Shown here piece by piece: positions 44,286 to 53,754 of a stretch of 64,000 nt of DNA. Made by a program: the position numbers and the translations under genes. Origin of the DNA: a virus; the IMG/VR virus record IMGVR_UViG_3300031521_000012, positions 103,972 through 167,971 of that record; one strand, 5' to 3'. The notes beneath the pieces are model-generated. The model saw nothing but the letters and a program-made list of their open reading frames with translations. It made no database searches and was not told where the DNA came from. The stretch's first letter is position 1. The number at the start of each line of letters is the position of its first letter.

Positions 44286-47200
44286 TCAATATGAGACATC
44301 TTCACCACCGTCAGTTTCACCATCAAAATATTCATCAGCATCAGCATTTGCGTTTTCTTCCTGCATTCCAATAAAGGTTTCGAACATATCAATCGATTCT
44401 GCATCATTTTTTGCCATCTGTTCCATTGTCATAGTCAGTGATATATTAAAGGTTTGTTTGAATTTTATGAAATATTTATCTCTCAATTCCCTTTCAAGTT
44501 CTAATGCAATTTCTTTTTCGGTTTTTTCTGTTAATTCACCCGATTTTAGTTCATTAATCTTTTCTTCAAGCGCTGCTTTTTTCCTATCCAATTCTAATTC
44601 GATTTCACATTTAGGTACTTCAACATTTTCTCTAACAATCTGAATAAACGTGCCGTTATATGCACCAACATGATATTCTTTATCATCTTTAATCAATATT
44701 AAATCACCATCCAAATACTTATCATTGATTGACTTAATTAATGGCATATTCTTTTCAGCCATTTTTTCGTTAAGATGTTTTAATGCGTTTTCATATATTT
44801 CAAAATAAACAACATTATCGTCTTTCATCTTAAAACCATCCCAAACTAATCGTGGATCATAACCAGTTTTATTCCAGAATTCCACTTCCTTTTCTTCAAG
44901 ATACATTGAATCGTCATAATCATCAAGATTATAGTTTTTAAGTTTTAATTCTTCGCTAGTGAACATTTCCTTTATCAAATTACCCTTTTTATCAATTTTA
45001 GCGAGTAACTTTTTTTGAATATTATAATCAAAACCAATAATTAATGACTTAACACGTTTATTAAACGCAGCAAAATACTTTTCGTAATTATATACGCCTG
45101 TCATATTTGGATTATCAATTAGGTCTTCGGTACTGATCAATGCAGCACATAATCTTTCAACACCACTTTCTTTATCAATAATAACCCTTGAGTCAGCATG
45201 TGATTTTCTATAACCAGTATTAACATAATACACAACACTATCAACTTCAGGTTCTTGTGGCATATAATTGGCAACTAGCTTCATTTTATCCAACGCAGTC
45301 AGCTCTTTCTTGCCTTTCCCTAAGTTTAGTGTATCTTTATGTATTTCAAATAATTCTTCGGCTATTTGCTTACGCTTGTTAATCAACAATTCCATATGAG
45401 CCTGCATGCCCTTTTCTCTGCCGTTTTTATCCTTACCTCTTTTAAGGTATGATTGTATCGAATTTTTAATTTTGCTTTTACTGGCTATTTTCTTTAATGG
45501 AATTCGCATGTAACGGATATCATCGCAATAATCATAGTAGTAATCAACGAATTCACTTCCCTGACCATGAAGAACCATTGCCAACCCTTTATCGATAAAA
45601 TCTTCAATATATTCGGGCATTGTCTTAGACTTGATGGTATTACCAGTCAATTTAGTTTTTTCTTTCATTTCACCACTCTTTTTGTCTTTAGCTAAAGACA
45701 ATGTAGCATAGTTGATACGTGAAAGATTCAAACACGAAATTGATTCTCCGTCATTATCGAGAGAAATAAAACTTTGCCGTCCTGATGTATTATGACACAA
45801 TATACCACCAATTCCAGAAACAAAAGTTTCATCTTCAGTACTTACATCATAAACATAGGTATTATCATATTTTTTTAATATTTTGTTGTTCCAAATTAAA
45901 TTCGTTTTTCTGCTTTTACTAAAATTAGTGGCTCGATTTTTAGCATCAATTTTGCTAAATCTAGCCGTAATGAAATTTTCCTTATCTTTTCTTGTTGAAA
46001 GAGTATACTCCATGTTCAATGATTTCAGTAAATAAGTAAATCCTGCCATGCCCACAATACTTTTTTGACCTAAGGAAATACCCTCTCTTGGCGATGAACC
46101 ATATCCATCAGAATCCAACGCGCCTAGAATAAAACTTTTCTTAATGTCATCAGATGAATTTAAAATTATTTTAGGTATTTTCTTTTCTCTATATGACGTA
46201 TAAAAATCAATTGAATATTGTTTCGATATTACATCATTGAATGAAATAATTTCATATAATGGCAACACATTATATGAATTCTTCTGCGAAATCCTTCTAT
46301 CAATAGAATGTAATTTAATACCATATTCAGCATTGAAAATCTCAATGCATTTATCTAAATGTTCAAGATTTGTACTAGATATTTTCCATGACTTTCTCAT
46401 GCCTAATTTTCTAACAACGCCATTATCATCAATTTGAGTTCTTTTGCAATGCACAGATGAACCATCCCCAAAGAAAAATCCATACAGCCACGCTAAATCA
46501 ACACTTAATCTATCATCATTAGAATTACTAATTGTGATTGGAATATTTATTGTGTCAATTTTATCGTATCTTTCCAATGTGCTAGGCTTAACTTCTACTC
46601 CATTTTGAAAAACCGAGTGATCTTCCGTTATATTAATTAATCTATCCTTAGTCTCCAATCTATGAATTTTCTTATTTGTCTTATGTTTAAATACATAGTT
46701 AATTTTAGACCATCCACTCTTTGTCAATACCTTGATATTTTTATCCTCATAATCACGCTCTTTGGTTTCATCCAACGAACTAGAATTTTCATTAAATAAA
46801 TCACAAATCGGTATAATATCGATATTATTATCACTATCTTGAATATACATCGGAGAATCAAAGCTCACTGATTCTGCTTGTATCTGAATTTCATTATTAT
46901 ATTTTTCAATAATAGCACTGATGCCTGTTTTACCGCCATATTGCCACATATCTTCAATAGCTCCCTCAACAGCTCCCTCAACAGCTCCTTCATCTGTTAC
47001 CCTTATATTTGTTCGTTCAGGGTAACTAAAGTTAATACCGTCAGTTACTGCAAGTAATGCAATACAGCCATAATTACTAAACCAATCAACAGCATGTCTT
47101 AAATGTAGTCTACCTGTACATGTAATCCTTGCAGCACATACATTATCAGACCATTTAAACGATATTGCCGAACCTAACGCACCGAATAACGAGTTATTTA

Positions 47201-49055
47201 AAATTTTAACTGGTAACTGTTTGATTTTAAACATTGCTCTATCTTCCGAAGTTATTGTATTATTAATAAACTTTATGTGAACTTCAGGGTCAATTTCTTT
47301 CAATAATTGAATTTCTTCAGCATTTAATGCATCGGAATTCGCAAGCTTTTTGTATATATTACGTGTTGTAGTAAGATAGAATAGTATCTTCTTAATAACA
47401 CCTGTAATATCGAAAATAGGAAATACATCATCACTTAATTGAATCATTGGGTAAAGTGAAGCGTAGTCAATTTTGATAATTCTTGTAGAATATCCGATTT
47501 TATAACATCTTGCCAAACCACCTGAAAATACCATACTAACATCTGATATTGGTATTGCCAAATCATTTTCATAACTCCATACAGTTAGTAATAAGTTCCA
47601 GATTGCAGCAGTACCCATAGTACACACTCTTTGGTATGTAGTTGGAACAATCTTTGCAACCATGAATGACGATTGATTATATAATTCGTCAACCATTTCT
47701 GTTTCCTGTAAGTCATCCAAAAGATACTGTCTTAGCAATCTTTTACCGCTTATGAACTTATTCATATTTTTAGGCAATGGCTCTTTCATTAGCCATTCAT
47801 AAAATTCTGGATTATTATCTAAATAAGCTGCTCTAACCTCTTTGTATGCTTCATCTGAAATTCTACTTTTATTTTCTTGTAGTTTATGAAATTTTTTACC
47901 TATTACCTGAAATTCATCGGGCAATATAATATACTTATTACAATCATCCATTAGAAATATTTTATTCTCAGAATAAAACTTACCAATCGAGTTATCTTCA
48001 CCTTTAATATACGTTCTGTTAGGCTTAGCTACTTTTTCATGTTTAGCAATATATTTTAAGCCAGTTTCCTTTATTTCACTGTTGATGGCAGCAGTTTTCT
48101 TTACTGCGTGAATGATATCAATAACAGATATTCCCCACATTTCAGTTGCAGTGTATTTTTCGGCAGTGTTACCATATTTAACAGACACATTGGGTCTGCG
48201 CTTCATGTGAACTTCTTTCTTAAGACTTGTTTGAATTTCATTCATATTCATCTTAAGTGTTTTAGCTCTACCAAGCAAATAATCAAAGTCGAATGTTTCA
48301 GAAAAATATCCTGAAATTACAGCAGGTTTTAGATATATGATCAGATTAAAGAAGTCTTGTATAAGTCTTACTTCGGATTCATCATCATTAATCTTATCAA
48401 CCTCTAATATTGTCTCAAAACCTCTATTATCCCTTACGCCAATAGCAAAAACTCTGGTTGTTTGATAACGAAGCCCGGTCGTTTCAATATCGAAAGTTAC
48501 CTTATGAACATTCTTATATTCTTCAAATCCTTTAAATAGCCTAGCTTGGTTGGATATGAAAAACTGTTCTGTTGTCCTTACTGAATAAAATAAATCACGA
48601 TATGGGTAAATATATTCACCTTTAGCATCACGAATAAAATCGCCATCAATGTCACATGCTTTAGCATATGGATTAATACCACCATCACGTAAAAAAGCTA
48701 GTATATCATTGAATGACTTACTACTTGTTATCTTATAACAATAACCATTTAAAAGTCTTTTTTGATTACCTGTTTTCAATTCAGTAACAGTAATACCATA
48801 TTTAATCTTCTTACTGGCAATCATTGTAACTGAACTACCTTCATATAAAATATGCTTGGTTTTCTTCAAATCTTTCATATACATGAAAGGTTCATATTTA
48901 ACCTTAACTATTTTAGTATCACAATCAGGTTCATGTATAATACATTCAGCAATATTGGTATTCGGGTCTGTTTCTACATTTACTAGATATTTTAAATCAG
49001 TATTATAGCCCTCAAGAAATGATTTAATTTCGCCTAATACTTTTTTCTTATCCAT
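44286..49055 (-). CDS. Family B DNA polymerase containing an intein (1589 aa precursor)
   Basis: Seen: exonuclease motif I VTFDIETTGL near residue 189, an exo II-like SGYFSETFDFDYLL, polymerase motif A KIDYASLYPMIQL near 531, motif B KILNNSLFGALGS near 620 and motif C LLAVTDGINFSYP near 671. After motif C there is a 4-residue tandem repeat (GAVEGAVEGAIE) and then an intein (residues 729-1089). Spliced length would be about 1228 residues. Known role: replicative polymerase with proofreading. Oddity: motif C lacks the first Asp of the usual D-T-D-S (reads V-T-D-G), leaving the second, generally more critical, Asp. The polymerase thigh/thumb region follows the intein. Confidence 0.93.
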   Translation of the reverse strand: MDKKKVLGEIKSFLEGYNTDLKYLVNVETDPNTNIAECIIHEPDCDTKIVKVKYEPFMYMKDLKKTKHILYEGSSVTMIASKKIKYGITVTELKTGNQKRLLNGYCYKITSSKSFNDILAFLRDGGINPYAKACDIDGDFIRDAKGEYIYPYRDLFYSVRTTEQFFISNQARLFKGFEEYKNVHKVTFDIETTGLRYQTTRVFAIGVRDNRGFETILEVDKINDDESEVRLIQDFFNLIIYLKPAVISGYFSETFDFDYLLGRAKTLKMNMNEIQTSLKKEVHMKRRPNVSVKYGNTAEKYTATEMWGISVIDIIHAVKKTAAINSEIKETGLKYIAKHEKVAKPNRTYIKGEDNSIGKFYSENKIFLMDDCNKYIILPDEFQVIGKKFHKLQENKSRISDEAYKEVRAAYLDNNPEFYEWLMKEPLPKNMNKFISGKRLLRQYLLDDLQETEMVDELYNQSSFMVAKIVPTTYQRVCTMGTAAIWNLLLTVWSYENDLAIPISDVSMVFSGGLARCYKIGYSTRIIKIDYASLYPMIQLSDDVFPIFDITGVIKKILFYLTTTRNIYKKLANSDALNAEEIQLLKEIDPEVHIKFINNTITSEDRAMFKIKQLPVKILNNSLFGALGSAISFKWSDNVCAARITCTGRLHLRHAVDWFSNYGCIALLAVTDGINFSYPERTNIRVTDEGAVEGAVEGAIEDMWQYGGKTGISAIIEKYNNEIQIQAESVSFDSPMYIQDSDNNIDIIPICDLFNENSSSLDETKERDYEDKNIKVLTKSGWSKINYVFKHKTNKKIHRLETKDRLINITEDHSVFQNGVEVKPSTLERYDKIDTINIPITISNSNDDRLSVDLAWLYGFFFGDGSSVHCKRTQIDDNGVVRKLGMRKSWKISSTNLEHLDKCIEIFNAEYGIKLHSIDRRISQKNSYNVLPLYEIISFNDVISKQYSIDFYTSYREKKIPKIILNSSDDIKKSFILGALDSDGYGSSPREGISLGQKSIVGMAGFTYLLKSLNMEYTLSTRKDKENFITARFSKIDAKNRATNFSKSRKTNLIWNNKILKKYDNTYVYDVSTEDETFVSGIGGILCHNTSGRQSFISLDNDGESISCLNLSRINYATLSLAKDKKSGEMKEKTKLTGNTIKSKTMPEYIEDFIDKGLAMVLHGQGSEFVDYYYDYCDDIRYMRIPLKKIASKSKIKNSIQSYLKRGKDKNGREKGMQAHMELLINKRKQIAEELFEIHKDTLNLGKGKKELTALDKMKLVANYMPQEPEVDSVVYYVNTGYRKSHADSRVIIDKESGVERLCAALISTEDLIDNPNMTGVYNYEKYFAAFNKRVKSLIIGFDYNIQKKLLAKIDKKGNLIKEMFTSEELKLKNYNLDDYDDSMYLEEKEVEFWNKTGYDPRLVWDGFKMKDDNVVYFEIYENALKHLNEKMAEKNMPLIKSINDKYLDGDLILIKDDKEYHVGAYNGTFIQIVRENVEVPKCEIELELDRKKAALEEKINELKSGELTEKTEKEIALELERELRDKYFIKFKQTFNISLTMTMEQMAKNDAESIDMFETFIGMQEENANADADEYFDGETDGGEDVSY
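45789..46871 (-). mobile_element. Intein with LAGLIDADG domain inside the DNA polymerase gene (361 aa)
   Basis: Seen: the N-terminal splice block begins SVSFDSPMYI (Ser1 at residue 729 of the precursor) instead of the usual Cys. A block B-like ITEDHSVFQ carries the T-x-x-H signature. Two LAGLIDADG motifs (WLYGFFFGDGS and FILGALDSDGYG) follow. The C-terminal block reads VYDVSTEDETFVSGIGG then ILCHN with Asn1089 and +1 Thr1090. Excision would join ...QIQAE to TSGRQSF. Ser at position 1 and Thr at +1 are allowed nucleophiles. The homing domain appears intact. Confidence 0.9.
46955..46992 (-). repeat. 12-nt tandem repeat in the polymerase palm
   Basis: The unit AGCTCCCTCAAC recurs about 2.5-3 times, encoding G-A-V-E units between motif C and the intein. 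Likely a slippage expansion in a surface loop. Confidence 0.65.
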
Positions 49056-49067
49056 AGGTTATTTATT

Positions 49068-49991
49068 TTAATTAGAAGGACTGCAATTCTTACTATATTT
49101 ATCGTCGCACATTTCCAACTCTTGACCATCACATGAACTGCATTTTTTAATCCATTTATAATTAGCATCTGCTTCAGCCATCACATCATCGTCAAAGAAG
49201 TTAAACGATAATTGAACATATTCGGGCTTCTTTACCTCACAAGCAGCTTTGCTCGCATAATAATCAACGCCATAGTTATCATGAAAGGTATATCCTAATG
49301 TTCTTGCTTTACGTGCATAAAACATAGTTAAATTGTTTATATAGTTTGCAGGAAAGTCATGTAGCCCATAATAATTTGATGCTATAATTGATCTACATGG
49401 AATACACTCACAGCATGGTTCAAATTCAATAATTTTAGCATCTTTATCGCCTATATACCTTGGGTACTCGCATGTTACTATCAAATCCCTATAGTTTTTC
49501 GGCAAATCAGCTGCCATAAATTCCTTTTTATGCTTTGCTAATGGAAATACTAACGGAATTAATTTATTGAGAGCAATTGATTGATATGATTTATATATTT
49601 TTTTAATATCACTTAAATATGATATAGCATCGTCATTTGAAACATAACCAATCTGAATTTCATCGACTTTTAACCCCTGCGAAAATACAATTCCTAACAT
49701 CCAAATAGGAACTTGCTTAAACGATAAATCGCTCTCATATGCACGAACACCAACGTTTAAAACATACTCAATTTCTGCTATGTTTAAAGGATATTGACTG
49801 TCTTTATCAAATTCTTTTCTAAATTCTTGATGCAATAGCTTTATATGATTTTTTTCAATGATTGTTTTATTTTCATTGTTTTCGATTTCAATATAAATCG
49901 GTACTACTCTATTACCGTTTTTTAGATTTATATAGGTAAGGTACGTAGAATCAAGTCCCCCACTAAACAGTACAGCAACAGTTTTACTCAT
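49068..49991 (-). CDS. QueC-like PP-loop protein (7-cyano-7-deazaguanine synthase type, 307 aa)
   Basis: Seen: AVLFSGGLDSTYLTYINL at the N-terminus is the PP-loop ATP pyrophosphatase motif (SGGLDS). CCECIPCRS near residue 208 is a zinc-binding cluster in the position expected for QueC. A second Cys group ends the protein (KKCSSCDGQELEMCDDKYSKNC), which is extra to the usual QueC. Known role: converts CDG to preQ0 for queuosine tRNA or 7-deazaguanine DNA modification. No other gene of that pathway is seen in the window. It overlaps the 121-aa gene upstream by 8 nt and lies 12 nt from the polymerase start. Confidence 0.78.
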   Translation of the reverse strand: MSKTVAVLFSGGLDSTYLTYINLKNGNRVVPIYIEIENNENKTIIEKNHIKLLHQEFRKEFDKDSQYPLNIAEIEYVLNVGVRAYESDLSFKQVPIWMLGIVFSQGLKVDEIQIGYVSNDDAISYLSDIKKIYKSYQSIALNKLIPLVFPLAKHKKEFMAADLPKNYRDLIVTCEYPRYIGDKDAKIIEFEPCCECIPCRSIIASNYYGLHDFPANYINNLTMFYARKARTLGYTFHDNYGVDYYASKAACEVKKPEYVQLSFNFFDDDVMAEADANYKWIKKCSSCDGQELEMCDDKYSKNCSPSN

Positions 49992-50349
49992 GTGTGATTG
50001 TTTTATATGTTAATTCATTCGTTTTTTCGTTATATTTGTATTTTCTATTACCAAGAAGAAAAACCTTACTATGTACTAAGGTTTTTACATTGCTGATTAA
50101 TATTCCGCTTAACCAAAGCGCAGAAACACAATTTTTTCCTATGATTTTATACTCGCCATCATCATTAATAATTTCAAAGTTCAAATATAATGCTTCTTCG
50201 GGACTTTCCAAAAGGTTTTCTAAAATAAATATAAGTGATGAATGAATCTCCTTTTTGAACTTAGCATCTGCTATGTCAACACCATGTTCTACGCTCCGTA
50301 TAAAAAAATCACGAAATGGGTTTCTCTCCCATTCATATTTATGTGCCAT
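49984..50349 (-). CDS. Hypothetical protein beside QueC (121 aa)
   Basis: Unrecognised. N-terminus aromatic and charged (HKYEWERNPFRDFFIRSVEHG); a core FKKEIHSSLIFILENLLESPEEALYLNFEIINDDGEYKIIGKNCVSALWLSGILI; basic end. The 3' end overlaps the QueC-like gene by 8 nt and the 5' end overlaps the endonuclease gene at 50339 by 11 nt. Conservation of this pairing with QueC would suggest a shared pathway. Confidence 0.55.
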   Translation of the reverse strand: MAHKYEWERNPFRDFFIRSVEHGVDIADAKFKKEIHSSLIFILENLLESPEEALYLNFEIINDDGEYKIIGKNCVSALWLSGILISNVKTLVHSKVFLLGNRKYKYNEKTNELTYKTITHE

Positions 50350-51481
50350 GTATTATTTCACTATTAATAATTATATTATTTATTTTTTCAACAATCATAT
50401 TCATTTGATTATCAACATCTCTTAAAAATTCCTTTTCGTTAATATGTATTATGTGACAGCCGAAATTTTCTTTAATATATTGCTCACGAATAACATCCTT
50501 TTCAGCAAATTTCTTAATTTTATGATACTTCTCGTCCCATTCAATACAAATATTATATTGTTCAATATAACCATCTACCCAATATTTTACAAATTTTTTC
50601 TCACCGCCATTTAATGCATGCTGGATTGGTATTTGGAGAATTGCTGAAAGCATGTCTAAATATATTAACGAATTGGCATTATATGCAGGTGTATGTCTGA
50701 GCCATTGTTCGCCATATCTTTCAATCATAGTGTTCGTAGCTTTTTCTGAAATTTCTTTATTCTGATGCGAAAATTCAAATCCATATCTTTCAATATTCGT
50801 TTTTTTCGCCCTTTCTTTTATTTCAGTACATTGCATTACATGCTCAACGCCATATTTTAATAAAACAGTTGCCCTCATTTTTTTCTTAACAGCATCAACC
50901 TCCATGGGATTTTCAGTACCATATTTTTCTAAAATAGCTAATCTCCTTTTTTTTCTAAATTCTTCTGTTTTCAGGTAAGAATCTACACCATATTTATCTA
51001 AACTAATCAATTTTTTCTTTTCTTTATATACATCAGCTTGTGTATAATGTTCAACGCCATATCTCACAATATTAGTTTTTTTAAATTTTCCATTAAAATC
51101 TGGATGCTTTGAATATGCAGTTACACCAAATTTTTTTAAATTAGAGTTTTTTAAATTGTTTTTTACTACATCAGATTTCATTGGATTTTCAAAACCATAT
51201 AAATTATAATTACTTTCAGAATATTTAGTCATAGAGCATTTATTGCTACATCCATAAAATCGTCCATTTTTAGTATTTTTATTATACGTTTTATAGCTCA
51301 AATATTTTTCTTTCCCACACATATCACATTTCACATGCAAAACTACATGACTACTCCTTTTTAAATCTGACACATTAATTAGAATATCCGTATCGATTCC
51401 AGTATATCTGTATCCCTTTTCAATTAAATATTTTTTATTGGATGCATGCCATTTTACGATAATAAATTCATCTAGTATCAT
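50339..51481 (-). CDS. Repeat-containing homing endonuclease with zinc finger, copy 3 (380 aa)
   Basis: Seen: a Cys4 motif (CDMCGKEKYLSY ... CSNKC), eight ~26-residue repeats with core 'KYGVEHVMQ...', spaced by KK[KT] segments, then ALNGGEKKFVKYWVDGYIEQYNICIEWDEKYH, a D-x(n)-E-x-D/K nuclease-like site, and IIHINEKEFLRD. It shares architecture with the genes at 30670 and 41673 but has the most repeats. Its frame overlaps the helicase start by 4 nt and the 121-aa gene by 11 nt, so it is embedded in the replication operon without apparent damage to neighbours. Confidence 0.75.
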   Translation of the reverse strand: MILDEFIIVKWHASNKKYLIEKGYRYTGIDTDILINVSDLKRSSHVVLHVKCDMCGKEKYLSYKTYNKNTKNGRFYGCSNKCSMTKYSESNYNLYGFENPMKSDVVKNNLKNSNLKKFGVTAYSKHPDFNGKFKKTNIVRYGVEHYTQADVYKEKKKLISLDKYGVDSYLKTEEFRKKRRLAILEKYGTENPMEVDAVKKKMRATVLLKYGVEHVMQCTEIKERAKKTNIERYGFEFSHQNKEISEKATNTMIERYGEQWLRHTPAYNANSLIYLDMLSAILQIPIQHALNGGEKKFVKYWVDGYIEQYNICIEWDEKYHKIKKFAEKDVIREQYIKENFGCHIIHINEKEFLRDVDNQMNMIVEKINNIIINSEIIHGT

Positions 51482-53274
51482 TTTTTCTTATGTTTATTTT
51501 TTATGATTTCAATAACCTCACCTAAAATAGATTCACTTATATTTGATTCATAATCTTCATTATCCATTACCTTGACAATTGATTTACGTTTATTTTCTAT
51601 TGCAGAAAACACATAGTCATCAATTGTATCTCTATATATCAAAGGATAAATACTCACTGGAAATCGCTGCGAAATTCTATGAATTCTATCTGCAACTTGA
51701 TCATAATCACCTACACTATAAGGTAAAGTCATTAAAAACATTTTAGATGCGCAAGTTAATGTTAATCCAAAACTACATGTTTGTATTGACCCAATGAACA
51801 CTTTTAAATTACTATTGGGGTCTTGAAATTGTTTGACAATTTCAGCACGTTCCTCAGCTGTTTGATCACCAGTATGGAGTCCAGCAACATCACCAAGTAT
51901 TTTTTTTAATTCATATAATGGCTCTTTGAAAAAATCAACAATAACTACTTTTTCGCCAGTTTCTAAAATATTCTCTATTAATTCAATAACTGGTTTTATT
52001 TTAAGATGCGATGTGTATTGACGAAGACGAATCATTAATGTTAATGGATTAGTTGTTGGGTTAGTTATAAATTCATTGGCAACACCTGATTCAATTTCAT
52101 CATATATTGAGCTTTCTTTATCATCCATTTCTAGTATAATTCTTTGATACGTTTTTTCAGGCAAATCTAAAGCATCTATTTTACGCTTGCGATGTGTATA
52201 TGGTGCTATCTTATAATACAATTCTTCTAACTTTGCTTCCGCATCATTGGTTACATATCCCCATCCACCGACATCATATGACATGCCACAATAATATTCC
52301 TGAAAATAAGTTTTTGATGCAAAATCTGCTGGAGATATCTGATTCATAACACTATAGATTTCTGCAGCACGATTGGGCATGGGAGTTCCGCTAAGGAATA
52401 TTTTACTTACCTTTTCATCTTTAAATATTTCGTTTTTAAATGTTCTTGCAAAATTTTTATATGTGTTTGATTTAGTGTTTTTCAACTTCGAGCTTTCATC
52501 ACAAATAACAGCATCTATTTTACCAATTTCAAGACTTTTCCATTTTCTATTAAAATCATCTTTATTGCCAGTGTTGAAGAAGTCATAATTCACAATAATA
52601 TATTTAGCATCGGCAATACCACATTTATTCTTTTTCCAATTAATAATATGTGAATTACTATTCGTAAACTTCTCAACCTCGTTTTTAAAATTATGCTTCA
52701 AACTGTTGGGTGTTACCACAATAACCTTCTTGAAATTATTCATTTCTACATACAATATACTCGAAAGTGTTTTACCAAGACCCATTTCATGGGAGATTAG
52801 TGTACTACGTGTAATATTCATAAATAAAGCTGCTACAACCTGATGTTTATATAGCTTAATGCCGTTATTTAATAATCCATGCATTTTTTCGCTATATTGT
52901 TCGTATGTGGTTTCCAGTTCTTCCTTATATTTAACCCAATTTTCTTTTTTAATATTTAAATCAGCTATGAAGACACGTTTTTCTTCTTCATCCTTTTCAA
53001 GTTTTTCGATTTGTTGGATGAACACAGTACGACTAGCTTCTGTTCCGAAGTCAAAATGTATTTTGCTTGATGTTTTATATTTCTTAATTAATGAATATAG
53101 TGATAGAGTACTAACTTCCCATGCTAGGTTTAAGCCACTCCATTTACGTGTGTCGTATGGTAATTCCTTGATACGCAACAAAAGTTGATCGTTTGGGTTA
53201 AATCTAAGATAATAGGCTTGTTTTCTACCTATACGCTCACAATGTACAATAAACTGGATGATATTCTCTGCCAT
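51478..53274 (-). CDS. SNF2-type helicase/translocase (598 aa)
   Basis: Seen: motif I SHEMGLGKTLS near residue 163, motif Ia VIVVTPNSLKHNF, motif II ICDESSKLKN near 258 (DESS instead of DEAH), motif III FLSGTPMPNRAAE near 296, then the second RecA domain with VVIVDFFKEPL, motif V CSFGLTLTCASKMFLM near 505, and motif VI YDQVADRIHRISQ near 530. The first ~110 residues form an extra domain. SNF2 enzymes translocate on duplex DNA; in phages they assist replication, recombination or fork remodelling, in T4 terms a UvsW-like role (inference). A perfect host-type promoter lies upstream. Confidence 0.9.
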   Translation of the reverse strand: MAENIIQFIVHCERIGRKQAYYLRFNPNDQLLLRIKELPYDTRKWSGLNLAWEVSTLSLYSLIKKYKTSSKIHFDFGTEASRTVFIQQIEKLEKDEEEKRVFIADLNIKKENWVKYKEELETTYEQYSEKMHGLLNNGIKLYKHQVVAALFMNITRSTLISHEMGLGKTLSSILYVEMNNFKKVIVVTPNSLKHNFKNEVEKFTNSNSHIINWKKNKCGIADAKYIIVNYDFFNTGNKDDFNRKWKSLEIGKIDAVICDESSKLKNTKSNTYKNFARTFKNEIFKDEKVSKIFLSGTPMPNRAAEIYSVMNQISPADFASKTYFQEYYCGMSYDVGGWGYVTNDAEAKLEELYYKIAPYTHRKRKIDALDLPEKTYQRIILEMDDKESSIYDEIESGVANEFITNPTTNPLTLMIRLRQYTSHLKIKPVIELIENILETGEKVVIVDFFKEPLYELKKILGDVAGLHTGDQTAEERAEIVKQFQDPNSNLKVFIGSIQTCSFGLTLTCASKMFLMTLPYSVGDYDQVADRIHRISQRFPVSIYPLIYRDTIDDYVFSAIENKRKSIVKVMDNEDYESNISESILGEVIEIIKNKHKKK

Positions 53275-53291
53275 AATATATCAATATCAGG

Positions 53292-53322
53292 CAAAGATAG
53301 AGAATATTAGCTGAATGTCAAA
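53292..53322 (-). promoter_or_regulatory. Host-type (Bacteroidota) promoter, consensus match
   Basis: On the minus strand TTTG (53322-53319), exactly 19 nt, then TATCTTTG (53299-53292). This matches TTTG-N19-TAnnTTTG in sequence and spacing. Transcription would start near 53285, about 11 nt before the helicase ATG. Confidence 0.85.
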
Positions 53323-53334
53323 GGGAAATTTTAA

Positions 53335-53754
53335 TTAAATAACTGTTGTCTTAGTGATTGAATCAGATATAACTACATTAACATATCCTTCAATCGGAAA
53401 CTTAATCTTGCCACAGCCGTATTGACTTCCCAAAAAATCCACAGTTATTTCAGCTAAGTATCTTCCTGACCTATTAGTGTCTTTTAACTTGAACTTGTAT
53501 GTTAAGGTATATTTTTCTTCATCTGGATTCGCAGCTATATCATTAATAATAACTAAATTAGCTGGAGCATTAGCAATTTTATACAATCCAGTATCAGCAT
53601 CCATCATAGAGAATGTAACAGCTACGTTCTCTAACATGTCGTCAGTAATATCATATTTCTCCCTTATTTGTTGAATAAGAGGATATTTGAACAATGGAAA
53701 TGTACTATTCTTCTTAATGAAGAAATTGTTTATATTAAATGTTGAATAATTCAT
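53335..53754 (-). CDS. Hypothetical beta-rich protein (139 aa)
   Basis: Unrecognised. Strand-rich (ENVAVTFSMMDADTGLYKIANAPANLVIIN, EKYTLTYKFKLKDTNRSGRYLAEITVDFL), ends in a hydrophobic GYVNVVISDSITKTTVI. The single-domain beta-sandwich look suggests a virion-associated or head-tail decoration protein. Its ATG overlaps the stop of the membrane-protein gene (TAATG), so the two are coupled. The helicase promoter lies just past its stop. Confidence 0.5.
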   Translation of the reverse strand: MNYSTFNINNFFIKKNSTFPLFKYPLIQQIREKYDITDDMLENVAVTFSMMDADTGLYKIANAPANLVIINDIAANPDEEKYTLTYKFKLKDTNRSGRYLAEITVDFLGSQYGCGKIKFPIEGYVNVVISDSITKTTVI

